Shown here: in pieces, positions 27,746 through 35,793 of the stretch
Numbering within the stretch: the first letter of the stretch is position 1
How the letters are laid out: each line of letters starts with the position of its first letter
DNA from: Pseudomonadota bacterium
GTDB taxonomy: Bacteria > Desulfobacterota > Desulfobacteria > Desulfobacterales > JAHIVH01
Direction: 5' to 3'
Assembly (NCBI GenBank): GCA_018816735.1
Contig: JAHIVH010000011.1
Coordinates: 1 to 64,000 of the forward strand
Length of the DNA: 64,000 nt
Translations under genes and position numbers: made by a program
Notes under the pieces: model-generated
What the model was told of the DNA's origin: nothing
Databases searched by the model: none
What the model saw: only the letters and a program-made list of their open reading frames with translations

Positions 27746-28015
27746 TTGAATAAAACATATCCAGATATTCCCGGTGTTGAATGGATACAAGGCACCGGTG
27801 AATTTATTAAAATTGATACAGACAAGTGCACCGGCTGCACCAATTGCATTAAAGTGTGTCTGGGAAATTGTTATGGGTATATTGATAAAAAAGCGCATAT
27901 CAAAACCCTGGATACCTGTATGGAATGCGGAGCCTGCTGGTATGTGTGTGATGCCCAGGCCATACAATTTTCATGGCCAAAGGGAGGGACCGGATTTAAA
28001 ACAAAGTATGGATGA
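27746..28015 (+). CDS. 2[4Fe-4S] FixX-like ferredoxin
   Basis: 89 residues from a TTG at 27746 with GAGGTG just upstream; longer in-frame starts overlap the flavoprotein gene. Two clusters are encoded: CTGCTNCIKVC and CMECGACWYVC, each CxxCxxCxxxC, with an extra Cys in LGNC between. The short N-terminal extension (IPGVEWIQGTGEFIKI) resembles FixX-type ferredoxins. It lies between the FixC-like gene and an acyltransferase gene and is the likely electron donor or acceptor of the flavoprotein. Confidence 0.85.
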   Translation: MNKTYPDIPGVEWIQGTGEFIKIDTDKCTGCTNCIKVCLGNCYGYIDKKAHIKTLDTCMECGACWYVCDAQAIQFSWPKGGTGFKTKYG

Positions 28016-28136
28016 TCCCCTGATTGTAAAAGTTTTGTATTCCTCAAAAATAATCTTTACTTTTTGGCTGTTTTCCATCATCAATACCGCGCTGTTTGAC
28101 GACCATAAATTGTTAGGATTTAGAGGAATAATTATT

Positions 28137-28748
28137 TTGAATTATACATTATTTGATACACCTGTCATTAAGACACTCATGCGGTGGATGTCAGTTCTTA
28201 TACTGAAAATGGCTGGCTGGAAATTGGAAGGAAACGTACCGGATGTTCCCAAATTTGTTGTTATTGCCGCACCTCATACATCCAATTGGGATCTTCCTTT
28301 TACCCTGTTTGTCGCACTTGCATTAAAGGTGAATCTATACTGGATGGGAAAAGAAGAGATTTTCAAAGCCCCTTTTGGCGGATTTTTCAAGTGGCTTGGC
28401 GGTATTCCTATAGACCGGTCCAAATCAAATAATATCGTGGAGGAATCGATTGAACAGTTCAGAAAAAATGAACGATTGGTTTTGACCGTGCCGCCGTCCG
28501 GCACCCGAAAAAAGGTGTTGTACTGGAAAACGGGGTTTTACCATATTGCAAACGGTGCAGGGGTCCCCATTGTATTGGGATTTTTAGATTATAAAAGAAA
28601 GGCCGGCGGTGTTTTGTCTGTGTTTTACCCCACAGGAGATATCGATGCAGATATGGAAAAGATTATAGAATACTATAGGGATGTTTCTGGAAAATTTCCT
28701 GAAAAGTCAATGGTTTACAAACCAAAATCCACGGAATCAGAAGTGTGA
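28137..28748 (+). CDS. PlsC-like lysophospholipid acyltransferase
   Basis: 203 residues from a TTG at 28137. An in-frame ATG at 28008 would overlap the ferredoxin stop, but the extra 43 residues do not look like the family. Motif I is PHTSNWDLP (His47, Asp52, HX4D), motif II GGIPIDRSK, and the motif III region VPPSGTRKK replaces the usual PEGTR; the motif Glu is missing. WKTGFYHIANGAGVPIVLGFLDY follows. It should acylate the sn-2 position of a lipid or a related alcohol. Its association with a geranylgeranyl-reductase-like protein suggests membrane-lipid modification. Confidence 0.78.
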   Translation: MNYTLFDTPVIKTLMRWMSVLILKMAGWKLEGNVPDVPKFVVIAAPHTSNWDLPFTLFVALALKVNLYWMGKEEIFKAPFGGFFKWLGGIPIDRSKSNNIVEESIEQFRKNERLVLTVPPSGTRKKVLYWKTGFYHIANGAGVPIVLGFLDYKRKAGGVLSVFYPTGDIDADMEKIIEYYRDVSGKFPEKSMVYKPKSTESEV

Positions 28749-28768
28749 TAGCCGTTTGGGGATACAAT

Positions 28769-29566
28769 TCAATTCATTTTAGTCTGGTGTGACGAATTGG
28801 CAGGGCAGCAGGAAACTCCTTTTACGAATTCCTCGGATATATTTTCAAGCATGGCAATGAGCTTTTCATAGTGGGAGCCCTGCCAGTAAATTTGGCCACA
28901 TGAGCTGCATATTCTGAAATCCGAATAGTAGCGTTTTGTTTTTGGTTCAAGTCTGTGAAAGATAACTTCCTTTTCCACATTCAGGATATAACTGTTACAG
29001 AGCAGGCACCTTGAAAATGTTTTAAATGGCCCTTTCAGACCAAAAAAATCAACGATTTCCTTTAGCTGCTGCTCAGGGTGAATCGCTTTTACAAATCTTC
29101 CAAAAATAATTTTTTTGCGTTTTAACAAGCCCATGTCCTTTGTCAGTACAATTCTTTGCTGCTGATGGGCTGCTTCCGCGATTTCTTCATCGCTTGCATC
29201 CGGAATATAAGCTGTATCAAGACCGATCAGCCTTAAAAGCTGAGAGAGTTTCCCCACATTAACATCAACAATAAAGCGGAACTCTTTCAAAGGCTGTTTC
29301 CGTAATAATGACGGTTTAAAAACATTGAAGGGCGCATCTACATGACGTATGTGAATGGATCTTGACTCACTTGGACGATAGCAGAAGTCAATTTCCCTGT
29401 TGTCTGCAAATATGTGGCCGATTTCCGTATGAGGAACCCCCAAAGATTCGATTATATCTTTGATGGTGGCCTTTCTTTGCAAGTTGTAGGAGAGAATCGG
29501 TTTCTGATGTTTTCGTTTCAGGAATGAAAGAAGCGGTGATGAAAAATGAAGGTGGACATGATTCAT
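28769..29566 (-). CDS. Mut7-C RNase-domain protein with ubiquitin-like N-terminus
   Basis: 265 residues. Residues about 1-90 resemble the Mut7-C ubiquitin-like domain (ATIKDIIESLGVPHTEIG). Residues about 96-245 are the Mut7-C (PIN-like) RNase domain: FIVDVNVGKLSQLLRLIGLD, the acidic DASDEEIAEAA, and RIVLTKDMGLLKRKK. They end in a zinc ribbon with CLLCNS and CSSCGQIYWQGSHYEKL. Such proteins are predicted ribonucleases of unknown target. It is convergent with the acyltransferase gene (20 bases). Confidence 0.85.
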   Translation of the reverse strand: MNHVHLHFSSPLLSFLKRKHQKPILSYNLQRKATIKDIIESLGVPHTEIGHIFADNREIDFCYRPSESRSIHIRHVDAPFNVFKPSLLRKQPLKEFRFIVDVNVGKLSQLLRLIGLDTAYIPDASDEEIAEAAHQQQRIVLTKDMGLLKRKKIIFGRFVKAIHPEQQLKEIVDFFGLKGPFKTFSRCLLCNSYILNVEKEVIFHRLEPKTKRYYSDFRICSSCGQIYWQGSHYEKLIAMLENISEEFVKGVSCCPANSSHQTKMN

Positions 29567-29672
29567 GACATTTACCAGTAGCTGCCGATGATAGAAAAAA
29601 ATTCCCGATGGTTAAAGGTGTCGCTTTTTGTTGGCCAATTTAATCCGGTTTCAGAACATAAGAAGAACAGAA

Positions 29673-29812
29673 GGTGCGGGGCTGGTGGCACAATGAGATA
29701 GGCGCTCCTGATAATCAAGATTAAGGCCCTTATTAAAAGGGCAAGTCCTGACGCCTGGGACGAATGACCTCGAACCCGAAACTTGGACAGGTGCTCTGCC
29801 AGCCCCGCAACT
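29673..29812 (+). ncRNA. Structured RNA, possibly 6S-like
   Basis: No ORF fits here, yet a long rod-like fold is evident. TGCGGGGCTGG (29675-29685) pairs perfectly with CCAGCCCCGCA (29799-29809), and GGCAC/GTGCT extends the closing stem. An open region follows, then AGGCG/CGCCT and an apical GCCCTT/AAGGGC hairpin. Closing stem, asymmetric central bubble and terminal arm recall 6S RNA, and GGCGCTCC and CCTCGAACC resemble E. coli 6S segments. About 140 bases is shorter than the usual 180. It lacks the GGAAG/AGCAG core of SRP RNA. A terminator hairpin follows directly on the plus strand. The structured RNA is likely; the 6S identity is tentative. Confidence 0.5.
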
Positions 29813-29813
29813 T

Positions 29814-29839
29814 AAACCCAATAATATTTGATTGGGTTT
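29814..29839 (+). terminator. Terminator-like hairpin after the structured RNA
   Basis: AAACCCAAT / ATTGGGTTT, a 9-bp perfect stem with an 8-base loop, directly after the predicted RNA. The T-run is short (GTTTG). Confidence 0.55.
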
Positions 29840-30061
29840 GTCAATGGATTATCCAAAGAAATCATTTTCGTATATGAATATTTTTATTCAATGAAATGTA
29901 AAAAGGGTGTTGACATCAACAGGTATATGTGAAAAACTGTCGACAATCGACATTTGCTCAAATTGACAAAGATATTCTAACCTCACACGATAGTATTACC
30001 GATTGTTATGGGGGAATTTTATCAAGTTCCATATAAATTATTTACAGGAGGCAGCTAATCC

Positions 30062-31534
30062 ATGAACTCATTTAAGGTAGCTCCCGGAGGGCGAAAATAT
30101 ACTGGTAAAAGCGAAGAACTGCTGTCGCTTTTAATTGCCGATATTTTGAAAACACGGGAAACAAAACAGGTGTTGGGCGTGCTCATACCAGAAATCATAA
30201 GAAACTGGGCCGGAGAGAGCCGTTTTAAACAAAAAATCACCAAGCCGGTTGAAGGGTTTGTCAAGAGAAAGCTTACCCAGCATTCTAATGGTGCCGGGGA
30301 AATTACACTACCCTCGCTGTTTGAGGATCCCCGGTTGGCAGATATGCTAAGACAGTTCCTTCCCGAAATCGTACATGGGCTGGTGAATGCCACAGGTGCT
30401 GTAATCAAGAACGCCGAAGCACTTCCATATGAAGAAAGGAAAGCTTTTTATTCCGATATGATAGCAGGCATCAATCAAAGCAGCTTTGGCGAGTTGTTGA
30501 CGCTTGCTTTAAAAACTGCAAATGAAATTCATCAGGAAAACCCCCAGTATTTTACTGAAAAACTTGAATCAGGGGCTGTCAAACTGATTGAAGGCATTGA
30601 TGTGGGAGAACTCAGGGATTTTTTCGACAATTCCAAAGACGATATCGATGCTTTCGTGAAAATGATTCTTGGCATATTCTGGCAATACCCGTCAAAACTT
30701 GTTCTTCTTCTGACATTTATCACAGATATTGTGAACATTCTCTCAATGTCTTTTTCTGAATTTTTAAGTGTACTGAACCGGATCAGTCCGGATTTGCTTA
30801 CCGATGTTGTTTTTTCAATTTTCCGAGGAATAAATGGACGTTCTATCGGGAAACTGGTAAATGAAGGCGCTGAAATCATAAGAAAATTTCATACAGGTAA
30901 CGCATTGATCGGTGAACCCGGAACAACCCAGTTGCCCATAGATTTGGGAAAGTTCATGGAAGATATTTTAAGTGTCATTGATAATACTGCCCTGTGGAAA
31001 GCAAAACTTGCCCTGGCAGAAGAAAAGGAAATTGTGTTCGATGTCCTTCGAAAGGTATTGAAAGAAGATCCGGACCGGTTTGAAAAAAGACTTACCAGCT
31101 ATTCATTAAAGAAAAATTCCCAAATTCGTGAACTGAATAACAAATTTTCAGCCATTGAAAATCTGCCCGAGGAAAATGTGGCAGATGCGATCGAAAAAAC
31201 AGCCATGAATATGGAAACAGAAGAAGCAGCGGAAGTAGTGAATCTTTTCATGCTTCTCATAAACCGCATCCGGTCGCTGAAGCCTGGAATTGCTTCAGGA
31301 CTGGTTTCACGGTTTGTCAATTCTCTGGATCTTTTTGAGCTTCGGGACGGATTAAATGGGATAGGAGAAGACCTTTCAGATGATCTCATGCCGCTTGGAA
31401 GAGCTATAATTCCAAAGCTGGTTACAGGGATCTGTAAAACGCTTGAACCGATGGATGATGAATACGAGGAAGACGCAGCAGAGGCCAGACAATTGCTTCG
31501 ATCATTACTTGCCAGAGAGGAGATAATACCATGA
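30062..31534 (+). CDS. Unrecognised all-helical protein leading the ring-reductase-like operon
   Basis: 490 residues with a strong AGGAGG. No known family is recognised. The protein appears almost entirely alpha-helical, with one Cys, no signal peptide and only one moderately hydrophobic stretch (about residues 215-240), so it is probably cytoplasmic or peripheral. Residues 100-500 show repeated 40-60-residue helical blocks, HEAT-like in feel (DFFDNSKDDIDAFVKMILG, EFLSVLNRISPDLLTDVVF). Its TGA overlaps the ATG of the next gene (ATGA), the first CoA-ester reductase subunit, so it probably acts with that enzyme as a scaffold, chaperone or regulator. That role is inference. Confidence 0.75.
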   Translation: MNSFKVAPGGRKYTGKSEELLSLLIADILKTRETKQVLGVLIPEIIRNWAGESRFKQKITKPVEGFVKRKLTQHSNGAGEITLPSLFEDPRLADMLRQFLPEIVHGLVNATGAVIKNAEALPYEERKAFYSDMIAGINQSSFGELLTLALKTANEIHQENPQYFTEKLESGAVKLIEGIDVGELRDFFDNSKDDIDAFVKMILGIFWQYPSKLVLLLTFITDIVNILSMSFSEFLSVLNRISPDLLTDVVFSIFRGINGRSIGKLVNEGAEIIRKFHTGNALIGEPGTTQLPIDLGKFMEDILSVIDNTALWKAKLALAEEKEIVFDVLRKVLKEDPDRFEKRLTSYSLKKNSQIRELNNKFSAIENLPEENVADAIEKTAMNMETEEAAEVVNLFMLLINRIRSLKPGIASGLVSRFVNSLDLFELRDGLNGIGEDLSDDLMPLGRAIIPKLVTGICKTLEPMDDEYEEDAAEARQLLRSLLAREEIIP

Positions 31535-32673
31535 TGGATTTGTTTTATGATGCGGCCACACGTATTCAAAGCCGGCCGATAATGGAATGGAAAGAGAAAG
31601 GAAAAAAGGTTGTGGGCTATACCTGCTCCTATGTTCCTTCAGAAGTATTTCATGCCATGGATATTCTTCCCGTTCGCATTCGGGGTATTGAAACGGAAAG
31701 CATGGAAATAGGCGATGCTTACTTTGGTCCGTATATCTGCACATTTCCGAAATGTATTCTTCAGCTTGCAGGGCAGGGGAAGTATACTTTTATGGATGGT
31801 GCAATAATAACACCGGGATGTGACTCCATGCGGCGGCTGGATGAGTGCTGGCGAAAAGCCGGAGAAACCCATGAAGGTATTGTCCCTTCATTTTTTTATT
31901 ATTTTGATGTGCCCCATAAAACAGCACCCCATGGTATGAAATGGTTTACAGAGGAGATTAATCATCTGATATCCGCTCTGGAAAAACAGTTTGACGTCAA
32001 ACTGAGTGAAGACAAATTAAGAGAATCCATCCATGAATACAATAAAGGCAGAATGCTGTTAAAAGAACTTGAAGATCTAAGATCCGGAAAAGATATCGTG
32101 ATCTCGGGTAAAGACGCCTTTGCCGTTACCATGGCCGGCACGGTGATGCCTCGAAATGAGTTTACGTCTCAGCTTGGAAAATTGATAGAAGATCTCAAGA
32201 AGAAAAAGCCATCTGAAAATGATTCCAGGAAGCGCATTCTTGTCATCGGGAGCATCAGTGATGATATCAATCTGATTCAGTTGATTGAAAAAGAGAACGA
32301 GGCTGTGGTTGTTGCGGAGAATCTCTGTTTTGGTGTCCGCTATGAAGGGAACGAAATCGATGAAACCGGAGATCCTGTTCTGGCGCTTGCAAATGGGTAT
32401 CTGGGCGAATCCACCTGTCCCAGGATGTATGGGAAATACAAAGAAAGACTTGCTGCCTTAAAGGAAATTATCAAGCGGGCAAACGTGGATGGTGTGGTGA
32501 TGCAGAATATCAGGTTCTGCGATCTGCATGGTTCGGAAAACGGCCTTTTCGAACGTGATCTTGAGAAAGAAGGCATCCCCTGCCTGAGGGTAGAACGGGA
32601 ATACGGACCTCTGGTTGAAACCGGACGGCTCAAAATGAGGCTGGATGCGTTTTTGGAAAGATTTTCAAGTTAA
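31531..32673 (+). CDS. 2-hydroxyacyl-CoA dehydratase/benzoyl-CoA reductase-type subunit (BzdN/BcrC-like)
   Basis: 380 residues, the length of BzdN (379). HGD-D family: GYTCSYVPSEVFHAMDILPVR (Cys32 in its first half), TPGCDSMRR (Cys97) and NIRFCDLHGSE (Cys330) give the three widely spaced Cys that ligate a [4Fe-4S] cluster in this family. It overlaps the helical gene by 4 bases and is followed by a second large subunit and two activator ATPases. In class I benzoyl-CoA reductases such a pair forms the substrate-reducing module. A 2-hydroxyacyl-CoA dehydratase is the main alternative. Confidence 0.82.
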   Translation: MMDLFYDAATRIQSRPIMEWKEKGKKVVGYTCSYVPSEVFHAMDILPVRIRGIETESMEIGDAYFGPYICTFPKCILQLAGQGKYTFMDGAIITPGCDSMRRLDECWRKAGETHEGIVPSFFYYFDVPHKTAPHGMKWFTEEINHLISALEKQFDVKLSEDKLRESIHEYNKGRMLLKELEDLRSGKDIVISGKDAFAVTMAGTVMPRNEFTSQLGKLIEDLKKKKPSENDSRKRILVIGSISDDINLIQLIEKENEAVVVAENLCFGVRYEGNEIDETGDPVLALANGYLGESTCPRMYGKYKERLAALKEIIKRANVDGVVMQNIRFCDLHGSENGLFERDLEKEGIPCLRVEREYGPLVETGRLKMRLDAFLERFSS

Positions 32674-32709
32674 AATAAGTTTGATATAAAACCCCATTAC
32701 GGAGGGATT

Positions 32710-34110
32710 ATGAGACCCGAAATAAAAGAATACAATTTCGACTGGATGCTGGGAAGTATTCTCCACGCAGCAGCAAAAACAGCAGATGGCTCTCACAAGG
32801 AGTATGAACGATTGCTGGACTATACCCCTTATTTCAAAGGAATTCTGGCGCCGATCATGGATGAGGGAAAACCCGGTATTACCTTCCTTAAGCTTTTCAG
32901 TGAATATGTCAATGATATCGTTCATTCCCGCGATCAGGGGAAAAAACTGGCCATGACCACATTCTGTTTTTCTCCTGCCATCTTTCATGCGTTAAATGTT
33001 GTCCCGACCACGCTTGAGCTCCTGACGGCCCTGGGAGGTCTGATGTGGAAACGGGGGACCTTTGACTACCTGGATTACAGTGTTGAACTGGGACTCACAG
33101 AAACCGCATGTTCCGCCCAAAGAGGGGCCTTGGGCGCTTATCTTGGCGGACTGGCCACAGAGGTTGATTTCATTGTGTGCGATACACCTGGGGTGTGTGA
33201 TACAAACGCCAATTCGTTTGCATTTGCAGCCAGTTATCTGGATAAACCCTATTATCAGTTGAACTATCCCCAGAAACTTGCAGACGATCGGACCGGAAAG
33301 TACCACATAGATGATTACAAGGAAATGATTAAATTTCTGGAGACCCACACCGGAAGAAAACTGGATCTGGACCGCCTGGGAGAAGTGCTGGAAGAAATAA
33401 AAAAGCAGGACAAGCTTGTTGCCGATCTTGAAGATATGCATCAGCTGAAACCCACCCCTATTCCTGTGATCTACAATTTGTTTATTTATGCCGGGCGGTT
33501 CATGTATGCAGGACTTCCCCTTTATACAAAGCTTCTTATAGAAATGGTGGAAGCAGCCAAGGCGAAAGCCCAGAAAGGGGAGTCCGGGCTTCGGTCCGGG
33601 AAGGAAAAACTCCGGGCATTCATGTGTTATATCGATCATTATACGTTGAATACAAAATTTTGGGAATGGCTTGATGATCACGGGATTGCTCATATGGGAG
33701 GTATCCTTTCCAGGACGTTTGCCGATGGGGACTGCTACCTGGAAGGGCTTGAAGGGTCGTCTTATAAAATAGATACATCCTCCATGGATAGCATGCTGGA
33801 CAGCATAGCCCAGATGAATGCAAGGCTGCCCATGGTGAGGTCCATTCGCGGACAGTACGATAAACCCAATATGTGGCTTGATGAGACCCTTTCGCTGGTC
33901 AAAACGTTTAAAGTGGACTGTGTCCTTTACAATGGTACGCCAGGGTGCAGAAATACATGGGGTATGGTAAAGCCTTTTGCCATGGAACTTGAAAAAAACG
34001 GATATCCAACGCATATCATGAATGCCGATGCATTTGATGACCGCGTAGAATCATGGGAAGCCACAAAGGAAAGGCTGGATGAATTTTTCAAAGTAAGGGG
34101 GTTGATATGA
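32710..34110 (+). CDS. 2-hydroxyacyl-CoA dehydratase/benzoyl-CoA reductase-type subunit (BzdO/BcrB-like)
   Basis: 466 residues, near BzdO (448), with GGAGGG upstream. Family landmarks: KKLAMTTFCFSPAIFHALNV, the central IVCDTPGVCDTNANSF, a helical KLDLDRLGEVLEEIKK segment, and the last-third YNGTPGCRNTWGM carrying a conserved Cys. It should bind a second [4Fe-4S] cluster and the CoA ester together with the 380-residue subunit. Its stop overlaps the next start by 4 bases. The substrate cannot be read from sequence; an aromatic acyl-CoA is inferred from the two distinct ATPases that follow. Confidence 0.82.
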   Translation: MRPEIKEYNFDWMLGSILHAAAKTADGSHKEYERLLDYTPYFKGILAPIMDEGKPGITFLKLFSEYVNDIVHSRDQGKKLAMTTFCFSPAIFHALNVVPTTLELLTALGGLMWKRGTFDYLDYSVELGLTETACSAQRGALGAYLGGLATEVDFIVCDTPGVCDTNANSFAFAASYLDKPYYQLNYPQKLADDRTGKYHIDDYKEMIKFLETHTGRKLDLDRLGEVLEEIKKQDKLVADLEDMHQLKPTPIPVIYNLFIYAGRFMYAGLPLYTKLLIEMVEAAKAKAQKGESGLRSGKEKLRAFMCYIDHYTLNTKFWEWLDDHGIAHMGGILSRTFADGDCYLEGLEGSSYKIDTSSMDSMLDSIAQMNARLPMVRSIRGQYDKPNMWLDETLSLVKTFKVDCVLYNGTPGCRNTWGMVKPFAMELEKNGYPTHIMNADAFDDRVESWEATKERLDEFFKVRGLI

Positions 34111-34904
34111 TACGGGTTGCAGGTTGCGATGTTGGGTCTTTGACCTCAAAAGCTGTTATCATGGAAAAAAATAGAATCGTTGGATTCAGCATCGTAAAGT
34201 CAAAGGCAAAGCCTCAGGATTCGGCTGATGAGGCCATGCAGGCTGCGCTATCTCAGGCGGATTGCGGATTGGAAGATATAAAATATTGCGTGGGTACAGG
34301 TTATGGCAGAGACCAGATTTCTTTTGTCGATGAAGCCAGGTCGGAAATTGCCTGTCACGGAATGGGCGCAAAATGGCTTGTTCCTTCAGTCAGGACAATC
34401 ATCGATATTGGCGGTCAGGACTGCAAGGCGATCCGCATTGATAAAAACGGCAAGGTTGAAAAATTTATTACCAACGATAAGTGCGCTTCCGGTACGGGAC
34501 GGTTTCTTGAAGTGATGGCCAAAGTTCTTAATATCGGTGTGGATGAGCTTGGCGAGTTGACCGATAAAGCTCAAACACCTATCACGTTTGCTTCCATGTG
34601 CACGGTCTGGGCACAGGCAGATGTGATCAAATATATCAATTCCGGGTATTCCATAGAAGATATTGGCGCAGGTATCAATGCGGCTATGGCAAAACGGGTG
34701 GCCATGCTTGCAAATGCCGTCAAGGCAGAAAAGGATGTGTGCATGACAGGCGGTGTGGCAAAAAATAAAGGCGTTGTTTCCACACTTGAAAAAGTGATTG
34801 GTGTTAAAATCAAACGGGTCAGAAAAGCAGATCCTCAAATTGCCGGCGCAATTGGTGCGGCACTTTTTTCACAGGCAAGATTAAATGGAGGAGGGGACAA
34901 ATGA
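34107..34904 (+). CDS. ASKHA activator ATPase, BcrAD/BadFG family (BzdP-like)
   Basis: 265 residues. Phosphate-1 loop GCDVGSLTSKAVI, adenosine motif MTGGVAKNKGVVSTLEKV, and cluster Cys126 (NDKCASGTGRF) and Cys165 (FASMCTVWAQADV). In these activators two subunits share one [4Fe-4S] cluster held by these Cys, and ATP hydrolysis drives a low-potential electron into the catalytic subunits. ATGA overlaps on both sides show tight translational coupling. Paired with a different ATPase, it fits a heterodimer as in class I benzoyl-CoA reductase. Confidence 0.88.
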   Translation: MIRVAGCDVGSLTSKAVIMEKNRIVGFSIVKSKAKPQDSADEAMQAALSQADCGLEDIKYCVGTGYGRDQISFVDEARSEIACHGMGAKWLVPSVRTIIDIGGQDCKAIRIDKNGKVEKFITNDKCASGTGRFLEVMAKVLNIGVDELGELTDKAQTPITFASMCTVWAQADVIKYINSGYSIEDIGAGINAAMAKRVAMLANAVKAEKDVCMTGGVAKNKGVVSTLEKVIGVKIKRVRKADPQIAGAIGAALFSQARLNGGGDK

Positions 34905-35677
34905 TCTTTGCAGGATGTGATGTGGGTTCACTGACCGCAAAAGCGGTCATTATGAAAGACAATGAAATTATTTCAAGTGCGGTCGTCAGAGCAGGTATAA
35001 AACCGGAAGAATCGGCTCTGGCCGTGTTTCAGATGGCACTGGGTCAGGCCGGACTTCATATGGATGATATTACGTTTTCAGTAGGAACCGGGTACGGCAA
35101 GGAAAGAATACCTTTTGTCAAACGGTCTGAGTCTGAAATTTCCTGCCACGCAAGAGGCGCATTCTGGCTGATGCCTTCTGTTCGCATGATTATAGATATC
35201 GGCGGGCAGGATGCCAAAGCCATAAAAGTGGATGACAGCGGGAAGGTTATCCGGTATGTATATAACGATAAATGTGCATCCGGCACAGGACGTTTTCTTG
35301 AAATTATGGCAGATGCACTTGAGGTGAAACTCGAAGACATGGGATCATTTAGTGAAACATCTGAAGAGAAGATAACCATTTCCAACCAGTGTGTTATTTT
35401 TGCGGAAACGGAAGTTGTATCTTTGATCAATGACGGAAAAAGTTCATGTGATATTATAAATGGCCTGCACCATGCCATGGCCAATCGCGTGGCGTCCCTT
35501 GCAAAGAGTATAGGGGTTTCGGAGGACGTTGTGATGACAGGCGGTGTTGCGAAAAACAGCGGTGTTTTCAAAGCACTTTCAGAAGGTTTAAGTGTTCCTG
35601 TTAAACCGTTGAATGGCATTGACCCACAGCTAAACGGAGCGCTTGGTGCGGCATTACTGGCTGCTGACAGCATATAG
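34901..35677 (+). CDS. Second ASKHA activator ATPase, BcrAD/BadFG family (BzdQ-like)
   Basis: 258 residues, clearly paralogous to the preceding protein: GCDVGSLTAKAVIM, VGTGYGKERIPFVKR, Cys125 (NDKCASGTGRF), Cys164 (SNQCVIFAETEV, same 39-residue spacing) and VVMTGGVAKNSGVFKAL. The FAETEV stretch resembles BcrD/BzdQ-type and HgdC activators. It is the last gene of the overlapping set and a strong hairpin follows. Dedicated 2-hydroxyacyl-CoA dehydratases normally use one homodimeric activator, so two unlike activators argue for a ring-reductase-type complex. Confidence 0.88.
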   Translation: MIFAGCDVGSLTAKAVIMKDNEIISSAVVRAGIKPEESALAVFQMALGQAGLHMDDITFSVGTGYGKERIPFVKRSESEISCHARGAFWLMPSVRMIIDIGGQDAKAIKVDDSGKVIRYVYNDKCASGTGRFLEIMADALEVKLEDMGSFSETSEEKITISNQCVIFAETEVVSLINDGKSSCDIINGLHHAMANRVASLAKSIGVSEDVVMTGGVAKNSGVFKALSEGLSVPVKPLNGIDPQLNGALGAALLAADSI

Positions 35678-35725
35678 CTGGATGTTTCCCTCAGGTATAA
35701 AAAATATAAGCAGGTGATCGATAGG

Positions 35726-35752
35726 AAACCTGAGTATGCGATACTCAGGTTT
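35726..35752 (+). terminator. Strong hairpin terminator after the ring-reductase-like operon
   Basis: AAACCTGAGTAT / ATACTCAGGTTT, a perfect 12-bp stem with a GCG loop; TTTTCATCTT overlaps and follows. It separates the operon from the CooC-like gene. Confidence 0.7.
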
Positions 35753-35793
35753 TCATCTTGTCACGATAAAAACGGTTGCGGAGTTAAGGGTTG

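Noticed and set aside
29700..29800. tRNA-like arms on the minus strand of the structured RNA (GGCAGAGCACCTGTCC, GGGTTCGAGG)
   Set aside because: No acceptor stem, anticodon arm or CCA at tRNA spacing; the bases take part in the long rod-like fold.
29673..29812. SRP RNA
   Set aside because: The universally conserved GGAAG...AGCAG domain IV is missing.
32992..34014. Long minus-strand ORF (340 codons) opposite the BzdO-like gene
   Set aside because: Antisense shadow of a well-conserved coding frame; His/Cys/Pro-rich composition without family motifs.
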